Assembly: GCA_964514145.1 (NCBI GenBank)
Contig: CAZEPM010000011.1
Span: forward strand, 1-28,524
Origin: Phocaeicola_A sp964514145
GTDB taxonomy: Bacteria > Bacteroidota > Bacteroidia > Bacteroidales > Bacteroidaceae
Reading direction: 5' to 3'
DNA length: 28,524 nt
Positions 17,731-24,909 of this stretch are shown here, piece by piece. The notes beneath the pieces are model-generated. The model ran no database searches. It was not told the origin of the DNA and saw nothing but the letters and a program-made list of their open reading frames with translations. Each line of letters begins with the position of its first letter. Position 1 is the first letter of the stretch. Both the position numbers and the translations under genes were made by a program.

Positions 17731-17810
17731 GACAGGGCGAAACCCGATGGTGGCAAGGCCTTGCCACCATCGCGGACAGGGCTGATCAGCAGGGTAAACA
17801 GCCTTTGCCA
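17731..17810 (+). repeat. Dispersed palindromic repeat, copy 2
   Basis: This is the partner of 8521-8599, in direct orientation, with 61 of 62 identical bases over 17749-17810. Here the inverted repeat is perfect: 17746-17771 is a 26-bp palindrome with arms GATGGTGGCAAGG and CCTTGCCACCATC. GCTGATCAGC follows. It lies between the assembly gap and the terminator of the histone-like gene. Confidence 0.88.
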
Positions 17811-17835
17811 ACAAACGGTCTGACTGCCGGCATAC

Positions 17836-17870
17836 AAAAAGGGCTACCGACAAACATCTGCCGATAGCCC
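17836..17870 (-). terminator. Rho-independent terminator of the histone-like gene
   Basis: Minus strand: stem GGGCTATCGGCA, 6-base loop, TGTCGGTAGCCC (12 bp with two G-U pairs), then five T. It lies 24 bp past the stop at 17895. Confidence 0.85.
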
Positions 17871-17894
17871 TTCATGATTAAGAAAAGAAGAAAC

Positions 17895-18071
17895 TTATTT
17901 TTTGCTTTCTTCCAAAGATACCTTTCTAAACTCTTTCATCAGTTTTTCCAACTCCAAAGAAGCCTTGCGGGCACGCAGGCCGGCTGCTTTGTTTCCGTTT
18001 TCACATTGAAGTTTTGCATCTGTGCCAAAAGCAGCAAACAGACCTTCTGCTTTTTCAATTAATTCTTTCAT
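17895..18071 (-). CDS. Histone H1-like small basic protein
   Basis: The product has 58 residues, starting MKELIEKAEGLFAAFGTDAK and containing NKAAGLRARKASLELEKLMK before the end EFRKVSLEESKK. The GNKAAGLRARKASL-x-LEKLMKEFRK pattern is what I know from the short protein annotated as histone H1 in Bacteroidales, which probably binds DNA or is otherwise nucleoid associated. It has its own TATATTTG box at 18100-18107 and its own terminator, so it forms a one-gene unit. The promoter overlaps the gap after the upstream deacylase gene, which is read in the same direction. The exact role in the cell is not established by the sequence. Confidence 0.9.
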   Translation of the reverse strand: MKELIEKAEGLFAAFGTDAKLQCENGNKAAGLRARKASLELEKLMKEFRKVSLEESKK

Positions 18072-18099
18072 ATCACTATTTATTTTTAAAAATACACCG

Positions 18100-18107
18100 C
18101 AAATATA
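18100..18107 (-). promoter_or_regulatory. -7 element of the histone-like gene
   Basis: The minus strand reads TATATTTG, a full TAnnTTTG match 28 bp before the start at 18071. No clear TTTG lies at -33. Confidence 0.65.
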
Positions 18108-18119
18108 ATATAATCTACA

Positions 18120-19211
18120 CTATTTGCCTACTTTGTCGGCTGTTTTTTCCGCAATCTTCAAGTTATCGAGCAACTCATAGTAAATCGTCAAAGCCTCTTG
18201 TATTTCATCCAGGACGATGTATTCGTCGGCTGTGTGCGAACGCGACGAATTTCCCGGTCCGATTTTGACCGTCGGAAAGTGCATCAGCGCCTGATCGGAC
18301 AGCGTGGGCGACCCGAAAGGCACACGGCCGAGCGCCACCGCCCGCTGCACAAAGGGGTGGTCGGCAGCAACGGACGAGGAATTCAGACGGAACGAACGTG
18401 CCTGCACGTCGCTACTGATCTGACTGCGGATGACGGAAAACAGTTCTTCGTTTGAATAATGTTCGTTGCTACGCACGTCGACCACGAACTTACACCAGTC
18501 GGGAATTACGTTGTGTTGCGTGCCGGCTTCTATCTGCGTGACGGTCATCTTCACCGGTCCCAACAAGAGCGACTCTTTCTCAAACCGATAATTGGCAAAC
18601 CAAGCGATTTCCTCCATAGCCTTATAGATGGCATTGTCGCCCTCGTCGCGTGCGGCGTGACCGGCTTTCCCATGTGTTTCCACGTCGAGCACCATCAGAC
18701 CTTTCTCTGCGATGGCCGGTTGCATGGCTGTCGGCTCACCCACCACTCCCAGCGCAATAGGCGGCAACTGGGGCAACACGCTCTCGATGCCTCCGTTGCC
18801 CGAAACTTCTTCTTCGCAAGAAGCCAAAAAAATCAGGTTGTAGGGCTGACTCTTTTTCGTAAGCTCCCTAAAGGTTTCAAAGAGGCATACGAGGCTGGCT
18901 CCCGCATCGTTGCTGCCCAGTCCGTAAAGTTTACCGTCGATTTCCGTGGGGGTGAAGGGTTGTTTCTGCCATCCGTTGACAGGTTTCACCGTGTCGATAT
19001 GCGAATTGAGCAGGATGGTCGGTTTGTCTGGCTCAAACTCCGGGCTGACACACCATATATTATTGCCTGAACGAGTTGCCGGAATGCCGCAGCACTCCAT
19101 GTATCGCTGCAAAAGATCGGCCGCTGCTGTTTCTTCCCGACTGATGGAGGGTGTACTGATGAGTATCTTGAGCAGGTTAACGGCGTCACTAAAAATTGTT
19201 TCTTTATCCAT
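18120..19211 (-). CDS. argE: M20 family metallo-deacylase, probable ArgE-type N-acyl-ornithine/citrulline deacylase
   Basis: The product has 363 residues. Metal and catalytic residues of the M20 family are in place: H71 and D73 in NSHIDTV, D102 in GSNDAGAS, the CEEE acids at 133-134, E159 in VGEPTA and H326 in SRSHTADE. The dimerisation (lid) domain covers about 165-275 (HGKAGHAARDEGDNAI). The length and the GSNDAGAS motif fit the ArgE/DapE group. In Bacteroides species arginine is made through N-succinylated intermediates, so the substrate may be a succinyl rather than an acetyl compound; this is known for relatives and inferred here. No other arginine gene is in the window. It is transcribed away from the acyl-CoA ligase gene. 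DapE or a peptidase of the same family remains possible. Confidence 0.82.
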   Translation of the reverse strand: MDKETIFSDAVNLLKILISTPSISREETAAADLLQRYMECCGIPATRSGNNIWCVSPEFEPDKPTILLNSHIDTVKPVNGWQKQPFTPTEIDGKLYGLGSNDAGASLVCLFETFRELTKKSQPYNLIFLASCEEEVSGNGGIESVLPQLPPIALGVVGEPTAMQPAIAEKGLMVLDVETHGKAGHAARDEGDNAIYKAMEEIAWFANYRFEKESLLLGPVKMTVTQIEAGTQHNVIPDWCKFVVDVRSNEHYSNEELFSVIRSQISSDVQARSFRLNSSSVAADHPFVQRAVALGRVPFGSPTLSDQALMHFPTVKIGPGNSSRSHTADEYIVLDEIQEALTIYYELLDNLKIAEKTADKVGK

Positions 19212-19235
19212 AATATTCTAACTTGATTCCGGGTG

Positions 19236-19243
19236 CAAAAATA
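19236..19243 (-). promoter_or_regulatory. -7 element of the deacylase gene
   Basis: The minus strand reads TATTTTTG, 24 bp before the start at 19211. The divergent box for the acyl-CoA ligase is 21 bp away, so the two promoters share this 89-bp region. Confidence 0.6.
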
Positions 19244-19264
19244 TGCCATTCCAAATTAAAACTA

Positions 19265-19272
19265 TACCTTTG
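19265..19272 (+). promoter_or_regulatory. -7 element of the acyl-CoA ligase gene
   Basis: TACCTTTG is a full TAnnTTTG match 28 bp before the start at 19301. No TTTG is present at -33. Confidence 0.65.
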
Positions 19273-19300
19273 TAATCGATTTTTCAACTAACAGGACAAA

Positions 19301-21109
19301 ATGACTTATCCACACTTAGCCTGCCTCATACACGAACAAGCGAAAAAATATGGTTCGCGCGTGGTGTTACGCTATCGTGACGATATCAGGTCACAATGGA
19401 TTCCTGTGACGTGGAACCAGTTTTCGAATACCATTTGCGTGGCTGCACGTGCACTCCTTGCACTGAAAGTCGGCGTGCAAGAAAACATCGGTATCTTTTC
19501 GCAAAACAAACCGGAATGTCTGTATTCGGATTTTTCGGTTTTCATGGTCAGAGCCGTGTCCGTCCCGCTTTATGCCACCAGTTCCGAAAGACAAGTGCAA
19601 GAAATCATCAACGATGCCAAACTGCGCATCATGTTTGTGGGTGAACAATATCAGTATGATGCGGCATTCCGCGCCATGAGCTCTTGTCCCACACTGAAAC
19701 AGCTGATTATCTTCAGCTCCAATGTGACGAAACATAAAGACGACCGGACGTCAATCTATTACAACTATTTCCTGAATCTTGCCTGCCAACAAGAAAACAC
19801 GCAAGATGAGCTGGACAGACGAATGGCCTCACTCTCGTTTGACGATCTGGCCAATATCTTATATACTTCCGGCACAACCGGTATTTCCAAAGGGGTCATG
19901 CTGCACCATTCCTGCTACGAGGAGGCTCTTCGAGCACACGAGGTGCGGCTGGCACGCCTGACGGAAAAAGATGTAGTGATGAGCTTCCTGCCACTGACAC
20001 ACATCTTCGAAAAGGCATGGGTGTATTTCTGTTTGTTCAGAGGCTGCGAAGTGTGTATCAACCTAAGACCTAACGACATTCAACGTTCCATCCGCGAAAT
20101 ACATCCGACTGCCATGTGTGCCGTTCCACGATATTGGGAGAAAGTGTATGCGGCGGTACAAGAAAAGATTGCAGCCAGCTCGATCATCGCACGCTTTTTC
20201 ATACACAGAGCTTTGCAGACCGGCCGTGCCTATCACCTGAACTACAAACGGCTAGGAAAGAAACCACCCCTATTCCTACGCCTACGATACTGGATTTACG
20301 ATCAGACAATCTTTAGTCTGCTGAAGAAAACCATAGGAATCGAACGCGGAAACTTCTTCCCCACTGCGGGAGCGACCATTCCTCCGGTCATTGAAGAATT
20401 CGTTCACTCCGTCGGAATCAACATGCTTGCCGGATACGGACTGACTGAAACCACGGCAACCGTATCGTGCGACAATCTGCCATACTACACCATCGGATCT
20501 GTAGGCAAAGTCATTCCGGGACTGGAAATCAAAATAGACGAAAACAATGAAATCTTGGTGCGAGGCAAAACCGTAACCAAAGGATATTATAATAAAGAAG
20601 AGATCACACGCCAGACCATCGACGAAGACGGATGGTTTCACACCGGAGACGCCGGCTACCTGAAAGACGGTGAACTCTTCCTGACCGATCGCATCAAAGA
20701 CTTATTCAAGACTTCGTATGGAAAATACATTGCACCGCAAGCCATCGAAAGCTGTCTGGTAATCGACCGATACATCGACCAGATTGCCGTCATCGCAAAC
20801 CAGCGAAAGTATGTTACCGCCCTGATTGTCCCCGAATACCATGCACTGAAGGACTATGCCAAACGCCACGGGATTGACTACACCAACACCGCTGACTTAC
20901 TGCAAAAGCCGGAAATCACGCAACTCTATCGCAGACGCATAGACAAACTGCAAAAACAACTGGCACACTACGAGCAAATCAAATATTTCACTCTGCTCAA
21001 CCAACCCTTTACCATGCAACGCGGAGAACTGACCAATACGCTCAAAATCATCAGAAACGTTGTCTACCGACACTACGCATCCGAAATTGAAGAGATGTAT
21101 AAGGAATAG
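19301..21109 (+). CDS. Long-chain fatty acid-CoA ligase (AMP-forming)
   Basis: The product has 602 residues, the usual size for bacterial FadD15-like ligases. The AMP-binding P-loop YTSGTTGISKG is at 188-198; YGLTET, which contacts the adenine and acyl-adenylate, is at 379-384; HTGD is at 447-450, followed by the hinge LTDRIKDLFKTSYGKYIAPQ. The conserved C-terminal lysine is probably the one in LTNTLKIIRN near the end. The enzyme should activate fatty acids with ATP and CoA at the inner face of the membrane, for lipid synthesis or breakdown. It has its own promoter and is a single gene, with prfB starting 53 bp later under another -7 box. The chain length preference cannot be read from the sequence. 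Confidence 0.93.
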   Translation: MTYPHLACLIHEQAKKYGSRVVLRYRDDIRSQWIPVTWNQFSNTICVAARALLALKVGVQENIGIFSQNKPECLYSDFSVFMVRAVSVPLYATSSERQVQEIINDAKLRIMFVGEQYQYDAAFRAMSSCPTLKQLIIFSSNVTKHKDDRTSIYYNYFLNLACQQENTQDELDRRMASLSFDDLANILYTSGTTGISKGVMLHHSCYEEALRAHEVRLARLTEKDVVMSFLPLTHIFEKAWVYFCLFRGCEVCINLRPNDIQRSIREIHPTAMCAVPRYWEKVYAAVQEKIAASSIIARFFIHRALQTGRAYHLNYKRLGKKPPLFLRLRYWIYDQTIFSLLKKTIGIERGNFFPTAGATIPPVIEEFVHSVGINMLAGYGLTETTATVSCDNLPYYTIGSVGKVIPGLEIKIDENNEILVRGKTVTKGYYNKEEITRQTIDEDGWFHTGDAGYLKDGELFLTDRIKDLFKTSYGKYIAPQAIESCLVIDRYIDQIAVIANQRKYVTALIVPEYHALKDYAKRHGIDYTNTADLLQKPEITQLYRRRIDKLQKQLAHYEQIKYFTLLNQPFTMQRGELTNTLKIIRNVVYRHYASEIEEMYKE

Positions 21110-21125
21110 TTTACAAGGAATTAAC

Positions 21126-21133
21126 TATCTTTG
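21126..21133 (+). promoter_or_regulatory. -7 element of prfB
   Basis: TATCTTTG is a full TAnnTTTG match, 29 bp before the prfB start. No TTTG is found about 20 bp upstream. Confidence 0.65.
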
Positions 21134-21162
21134 TCACCAAATCCTGCTGAGATAAAAAACAT

Positions 21163-22278
21163 ATGATCACAATAGAACAACTCAAAGAAGTAAAAGAACG
21201 TACAGAAGCGTTGCGACGCTATCTTGACATAGATACCAAACTCATTGAAGTAGAAGAAGAACAATTGCACACACAAGCCCCGAGATTCTGGGACGACGCC
21301 AAGAAAGCCGAGGCACAGATGAAGAAAGTAAAAAATCTTCAAGCATGGATCGATGGATACAAACACGTCAAAACCCTGGCAGAAGAAACCGAACTGGCTT
21401 TCGAATTCTGCAAAGACGCACTCATCACCGAAGCCGAACTCGACAACACCTACGCCAAAACCATTGAAGCTATCGAGGCACTGGAACTGAAAAACATGCT
21501 CCGACAAGAAGCTGACTCAATGGACTGCGTGCTCAAAATCAACTCCGGAGCCGGAGGAACCGAAAGCCAAGACTGGGCATCGATGCTCATGCGAATGTAC
21601 ACACGATGGGCAGAAGCCAACAAACACAAAGTCTCCATAGCCAATCTACAGGAAGGAGACGAAGCCGGAATCAAGAGCGTCACGATGGAAATACACGGCG
21701 AATTCGCATACGGCTACCTGAAAGGTGAAAACGGCGTACACCGCCTCGTGCGTGTCTCACCCTACAATGCACAAGGAAAACGCATGACCTCGTTCGCCTC
21801 TGTATTCGTAACCCCATTGGTAGACGACTCCATTGAAGTCGACATCCAACCCGCATGCATCTCGTGGGATACCTTCAGAAGCGGAGGAGCCGGCGGACAA
21901 AACGTAAACAAAGTAGAGTCGGGTGTACGTCTGCGATACCAATACAAAGACCCCTACACGGGCGAAGAAGAGGAAATCCTCATAGAAAACACCGAAACGC
22001 GAGACCAGCCGAAAAACAAAGAAAACGCCATGCGACAACTCCGCTCTATCCTCTACGAAAAAGAGATGAAACATCGTATGGCCGAACAAGCCAAGATAGA
22101 AGCAGGAAAAAAGAAAATAGAATGGGGATCACAGATACGCAGCTACGTTTTCGATGATCGCCGGGTGAAAGACCACCGCACAAACCATCAAACCTCCGAC
22201 GTCAACGGAGTGATGGACGGAAAAATCGACGGATTCATCAAAGCCTACCTGATGGAATTCGGTGATGCAGAAATTTAA
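21163..22278 (+). CDS. prfB: Peptide chain release factor 2
   Basis: The product has 371 residues. The catalytic GGQ is at 244-246 within SGGAGGQNVNKVESGVRLRY, the motif that triggers peptidyl-tRNA hydrolysis. The stop-codon recognition tripeptide in VHRLVRVSPYNAQGKRMTSF reads SPY (199-201) rather than the SPF of E. coli RF2; the rest supports RF2, not RF1. The gene is one open frame. Where many bacteria have the CTT TGA C programmed +1 frameshift, this gene reads TAT CTT GAC (codons 20-22, 21220-21228) with no stop, so it lacks that autoregulation. RF2 releases finished proteins at UGA and UAA. The next gene, for a small membrane protein, starts about 20 bp later. Confidence 0.97.
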   Translation: MITIEQLKEVKERTEALRRYLDIDTKLIEVEEEQLHTQAPRFWDDAKKAEAQMKKVKNLQAWIDGYKHVKTLAEETELAFEFCKDALITEAELDNTYAKTIEAIEALELKNMLRQEADSMDCVLKINSGAGGTESQDWASMLMRMYTRWAEANKHKVSIANLQEGDEAGIKSVTMEIHGEFAYGYLKGENGVHRLVRVSPYNAQGKRMTSFASVFVTPLVDDSIEVDIQPACISWDTFRSGGAGGQNVNKVESGVRLRYQYKDPYTGEEEEILIENTETRDQPKNKENAMRQLRSILYEKEMKHRMAEQAKIEAGKKKIEWGSQIRSYVFDDRRVKDHRTNHQTSDVNGVMDGKIDGFIKAYLMEFGDAEI

Positions 22279-22299
22279 TAACTAAATATGATAGATACC

Positions 22300-22440
22300 A
22301 TGAGTCAAAGAAGCAAAAAAAACCAAACTATTCGCAAACAACGCGAAGAACAAAGAGCCGAGAAAATCGTTAAAGGAGTCTTTATCGGACTGATTATTCT
22401 TGCCATTATCAGCGTGATTTGTTTCTCTATATGGGGATAA
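22300..22440 (+). CDS. Small single-pass membrane protein
   Basis: The product has 46 residues from ATG 22300 (MSQRSKKNQTIRKQREEQRA); an in-frame ATG at 22288 would add four. A strongly basic N-terminus is followed by one membrane helix, GVFIGLIILAIISVICFSIW, so the N-terminus should stay in the cytoplasm. It lies between prfB and the CYTH gene, ending 2 bp before the CYTH start, so translation of the two is likely coupled. I do not know its function. The tight spacing, plausible start and clean helix make it a likely real gene. Confidence 0.7.
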   Translation: MSQRSKKNQTIRKQREEQRAEKIVKGVFIGLIILAIISVICFSIWG

Positions 22441-22442
22441 AC

Positions 22443-22916
22443 ATGCCGCAGGAAATTGAACGGAAATTTCTCGTCACGGGAGAATATAAAAGTCAAGCTT
22501 ACGCTGCCAGTCACATCGTGCAAGGTTACCTATGCAGCACCAGCGGACGGACAGTGCGTGTGCGCATCCGTGACAACAAAGGATTTCTCACCATCAAAGG
22601 CGCATCTAACGCCACCGGCACCACGCGCTACGAATGGGAAAAAGAGCTGACACGCGAAGAAGCCGGCGAACTGATGAAACTCTGTGAAGCCGGACGGATA
22701 GAGAAAACGCGCTATCTTGTGCGCTGCGGAAACCACACGTTTGAAATAGACGAATTTCATGGAGACAACGAAGGACTGACCTTGGCCGAGATAGAACTCT
22801 CGAGCGAAGACGAAACCTTCGACCGACCGCCTTTCTTGGGCACGGAAGTCACCGGCGACCGACGCTACTACAACTCGCAGCTGAGATTACATCCTTATAA
22901 GGAGTGGCCGCAATAA
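22443..22916 (+). CDS. CYTH domain protein (probable triphosphatase)
   Basis: The product has 157 residues, starting MPQEIERKFLV. The ExExK signature is E4-I-E6-R-K8. Other tunnel residues of CYTH enzymes are visible: RTVRVRIR, FLTIKGA, YEWEKELT, EKTRYLVR, FEIDEFHG, AEIELSSED and TGDRRYYNSQL. Bacterial single-domain CYTH proteins of this size usually cut inorganic triphosphate or a nucleoside triphosphate with divalent metal. The start at 22443 gives the MPQEIERKFLV opening common in the family; an in-frame ATG at 22431 would overlap the small membrane protein gene. It is the last gene of the prfB unit and ends within a terminator. Confidence 0.9.
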   Translation: MPQEIERKFLVTGEYKSQAYAASHIVQGYLCSTSGRTVRVRIRDNKGFLTIKGASNATGTTRYEWEKELTREEAGELMKLCEAGRIEKTRYLVRCGNHTFEIDEFHGDNEGLTLAEIELSSEDETFDRPPFLGTEVTGDRRYYNSQLRLHPYKEWPQ

Positions 22917-22930
22917 GTCACTCCTTTTTT
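22899..22930 (+). terminator. Terminator of the prfB - membrane protein - CYTH unit
   Basis: Stem AAGGAGTG and CACTCCTT (8 bp) with a 12-base loop, followed by a run of T. The left arm and the stop codon (22914-22916, in the loop) belong to the CYTH gene. Confidence 0.8.
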
Positions 22931-23047
22931 ATTTACCCGGTGCAACGCCCGTCCAAAACACGACAATAACCTGCCCTGTCCACCATGTTGTTCAAGGCCG
23001 GTCAGCATGCCAGACAAGGCTGCTCACCAACGCATCCACGACCCCAA

Positions 23048-23437
23048 TCATAACTTTTTGTGGAAAAACCACTTGCGATAGAGCGTGAAACCCAACACGG
23101 CCGTCAGCAGTACACCCAGCGAATTGGCTGCAAAGTCCAACCAGTCGCCAGAGCGATTAGTCGTACAATATGCCTGCAACAATTCGATGACACCTCCCAT
23201 CACACAAGGCAAAACGATCGCACCTGTCACCAACCTCCGGTAGCAAATAGCGTGATGACTGCGCAAATATTCAATCCAAATCGCCGAACACAACGTGAAA
23301 TACATGGCGATGTGCGTCCATTTGTCGATAAACGGCACATCGCTCAGTTCTGTTTCCGGCACTTTGAAAAACGAAAGAAACAAAATCACGGCTATCAGTA
23401 ACCATGAAAACATATAACGTCGCACAAACTGTCTCAT
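23048..23437 (-). CDS. VanZ-like family membrane protein
   Basis: The product has 129 residues from ATG 23437 (MRQFVRRYMFSWLL). A longer frame exists from 23473, but its first codons overlap a TATGTTTG promoter box, so I prefer the internal start. VanZ-like features: IDKWTHIAMYFTLCSAIW, then GGVIELLQAYC and RSGDWLDFAANSLGV, which is the E-x-x-Q ... R-x-x-D-x-x-D-x-x-x-N-x-x-G pattern of the family. About four membrane helices are expected. The function is unknown for most of the family; in VanZ itself it is linked to low-level teicoplanin resistance, which should not be assumed here. It is divergent from the symporter gene. Confidence 0.88.
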   Translation of the reverse strand: MRQFVRRYMFSWLLIAVILFLSFFKVPETELSDVPFIDKWTHIAMYFTLCSAIWIEYLRSHHAICYRRLVTGAIVLPCVMGGVIELLQAYCTTNRSGDWLDFAANSLGVLLTAVLGFTLYRKWFFHKKL

Positions 23438-23466
23438 AAAGAAAGGAAATGTTACAAAATTGCGCG

Positions 23467-23474
23467 CAAACATA
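23467..23474 (-). promoter_or_regulatory. -7 element of the VanZ-like gene
   Basis: The minus strand reads TATGTTTG, a full TAnnTTTG match 29 bp before the preferred start at 23437. It argues against translation from 23473. Confidence 0.6.
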
Positions 23475-23486
23475 CCGTTTAATGCT

Positions 23487-23494
23487 TATATTTG
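23487..23494 (+). promoter_or_regulatory. -7 element of the symporter gene
   Basis: TATATTTG is a full TAnnTTTG match 44 bp before the start at 23539. Its -33 region overlaps the -7 box of the divergent VanZ-like gene, so the two promoters may exclude each other. Confidence 0.65.
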
Positions 23495-23538
23495 CATTAA
23501 CCTAACAGTTAAAAAGATTTATCAGCTTACAAAAACTC

Positions 23539-24906
23539 ATGGCACGGACAGAACGAACGAACTTTGGCAGCAGACTAGGCATTATCTTAGCCTCTGCAGG
23601 CTCAGCCGTTGGATTGGGCAATATTTGGCGTTTTCCTTACGAAACAGGCGAACATGGTGGCGCGGTATTCATTTTGGTCTACATAGGCTGCGTTTTGTTC
23701 ATAGGAATCCCAGTGATGGTTTCTGAATTTCTGATTGGCCGACACTCGCAGTCGAATACCGCAAGGGCTTACCAACGGCTGGCGCCGGGTACGCCGTGGA
23801 AAGGAGTCGGCTTTCTGGCGGTTCTCTCAGCATTCTTGATTCTCAGCTACTATTCTGTTGTAGCAGGGTGGACACTGGAATATATTTTCGATTCGGCAAC
23901 CAACCGTTTTGCAGGGAAGCAGGCAGCCGATTTTTCCGAAGACTTCAATCTGTTTATGCAAAGTTCTTTCCGGCCGCTACTCTGGCTAGTCTGTTTCTTG
24001 CTGATGACCTACGTCATTGTGGTTCGCGGTATAAAAAACGGCATTGAGAAGTCGTCTAAACTAATGATGCCGCTGCTGTTTATCATCATCCTCATACTGG
24101 CCGTATGCTCCATCTGCCTGCCAAACGGAAAAAAGGGCGTAGAATTTCTGTTTTCGCCCGACTTTTCCAAGATAGACTCCGGCATGTTGCTCAGCGCAAT
24201 GGGGCAAGTGTTCTATTCGCTCAGTCTGGGTATGGGCGCCCTGTGTACGTATGCTTCGTATTTCAAACGAGACACAAATCTCACCAAAACAGCGATCAGC
24301 GTAGGCACTATCGACACACTGATCGCCATTTTGGCCGGCCTCGTCATTTTTCCCGCCGCCTTCAGCGTAGGCATAGCGCCCGACACCGGCCCTTCGCTGG
24401 TGTTTATCACGCTTCCCAACGTTTTCCAGCAAGCTTTTGGCAACATGCCTATTTTGTCCTACATTTGTTCGCTCATGTTCTACATCCTGCTGGCACTGGC
24501 GGCTCTGACCTCCACCATTTCGCTTCACGAAGTTGTGACGGCCTATCTGCACGAAGAGTTCAATCTCACGCGCCGGACGGCGGCAACCATTGTCACCGCA
24601 GGCTGTCTGCTGATTGGTTCCTGCTGTTCGCTCTCGCTGGGGATAGGCAAGGAATGGACAATTGCCGGTATGACATTGTTCGATTTGTTCGACTATGTGA
24701 CGGCTAAAGTCATGCTTCCCATAGGTGCCCTGCTAACGTGTCTGTTCGTGGGCTGGTATCTGCAACGAAAATTAGTCTATGCGGAAGTGTCTAACGAAGG
24801 ACGACTAAAAGTTGGATTCTTCTATTTTTACCTCATCCTGATACGCATTGTCGCTCCGATTGCCATCATCATGATTCTGCTGAAAGAGTGGGGTTTACTA
24901 AAATAA
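23539..24906 (+). CDS. Sodium-dependent transporter of the neurotransmitter:sodium symporter family
   Basis: The product has 455 residues, close to the usual length of bacterial NSS proteins such as MhsT and LeuT (about 11 helices). The first helix has the family signature SAVGLGNIWRFPYETGEHGG, which forms the sodium and substrate sites. Later conserved parts are KGVGFLAVLSAFLILSYYSV (helix 3 region), FYSLSLGMGALCTYASYF (helix 6 unwound region) and LAALTSTISLHEVV (helix 8 region with the sodium-site serines/threonines). It imports an amino acid or related small molecule with sodium across the inner membrane; the substrate cannot be read. It lies 3 bp before the next gene, so the two form an operon. 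Confidence 0.95.
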   Translation: MARTERTNFGSRLGIILASAGSAVGLGNIWRFPYETGEHGGAVFILVYIGCVLFIGIPVMVSEFLIGRHSQSNTARAYQRLAPGTPWKGVGFLAVLSAFLILSYYSVVAGWTLEYIFDSATNRFAGKQAADFSEDFNLFMQSSFRPLLWLVCFLLMTYVIVVRGIKNGIEKSSKLMMPLLFIIILILAVCSICLPNGKKGVEFLFSPDFSKIDSGMLLSAMGQVFYSLSLGMGALCTYASYFKRDTNLTKTAISVGTIDTLIAILAGLVIFPAAFSVGIAPDTGPSLVFITLPNVFQQAFGNMPILSYICSLMFYILLALAALTSTISLHEVVTAYLHEEFNLTRRTAATIVTAGCLLIGSCCSLSLGIGKEWTIAGMTLFDLFDYVTAKVMLPIGALLTCLFVGWYLQRKLVYAEVSNEGRLKVGFFYFYLILIRIVAPIAIIMILLKEWGLLK

Positions 24907-24909
24907 CGT

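Noticed and set aside
22931..23047. Possible third copy of the palindromic repeat (GCCCTGTCCACCAT on the plus strand)
   Set aside because: Only short scattered words match; it cannot be aligned with the 62-bp core.
23438..23473. Upstream start of the VanZ-like protein
   Set aside because: The first codons overlap a TATGTTTG promoter element, and the internal ATG gives a normal membrane protein start.
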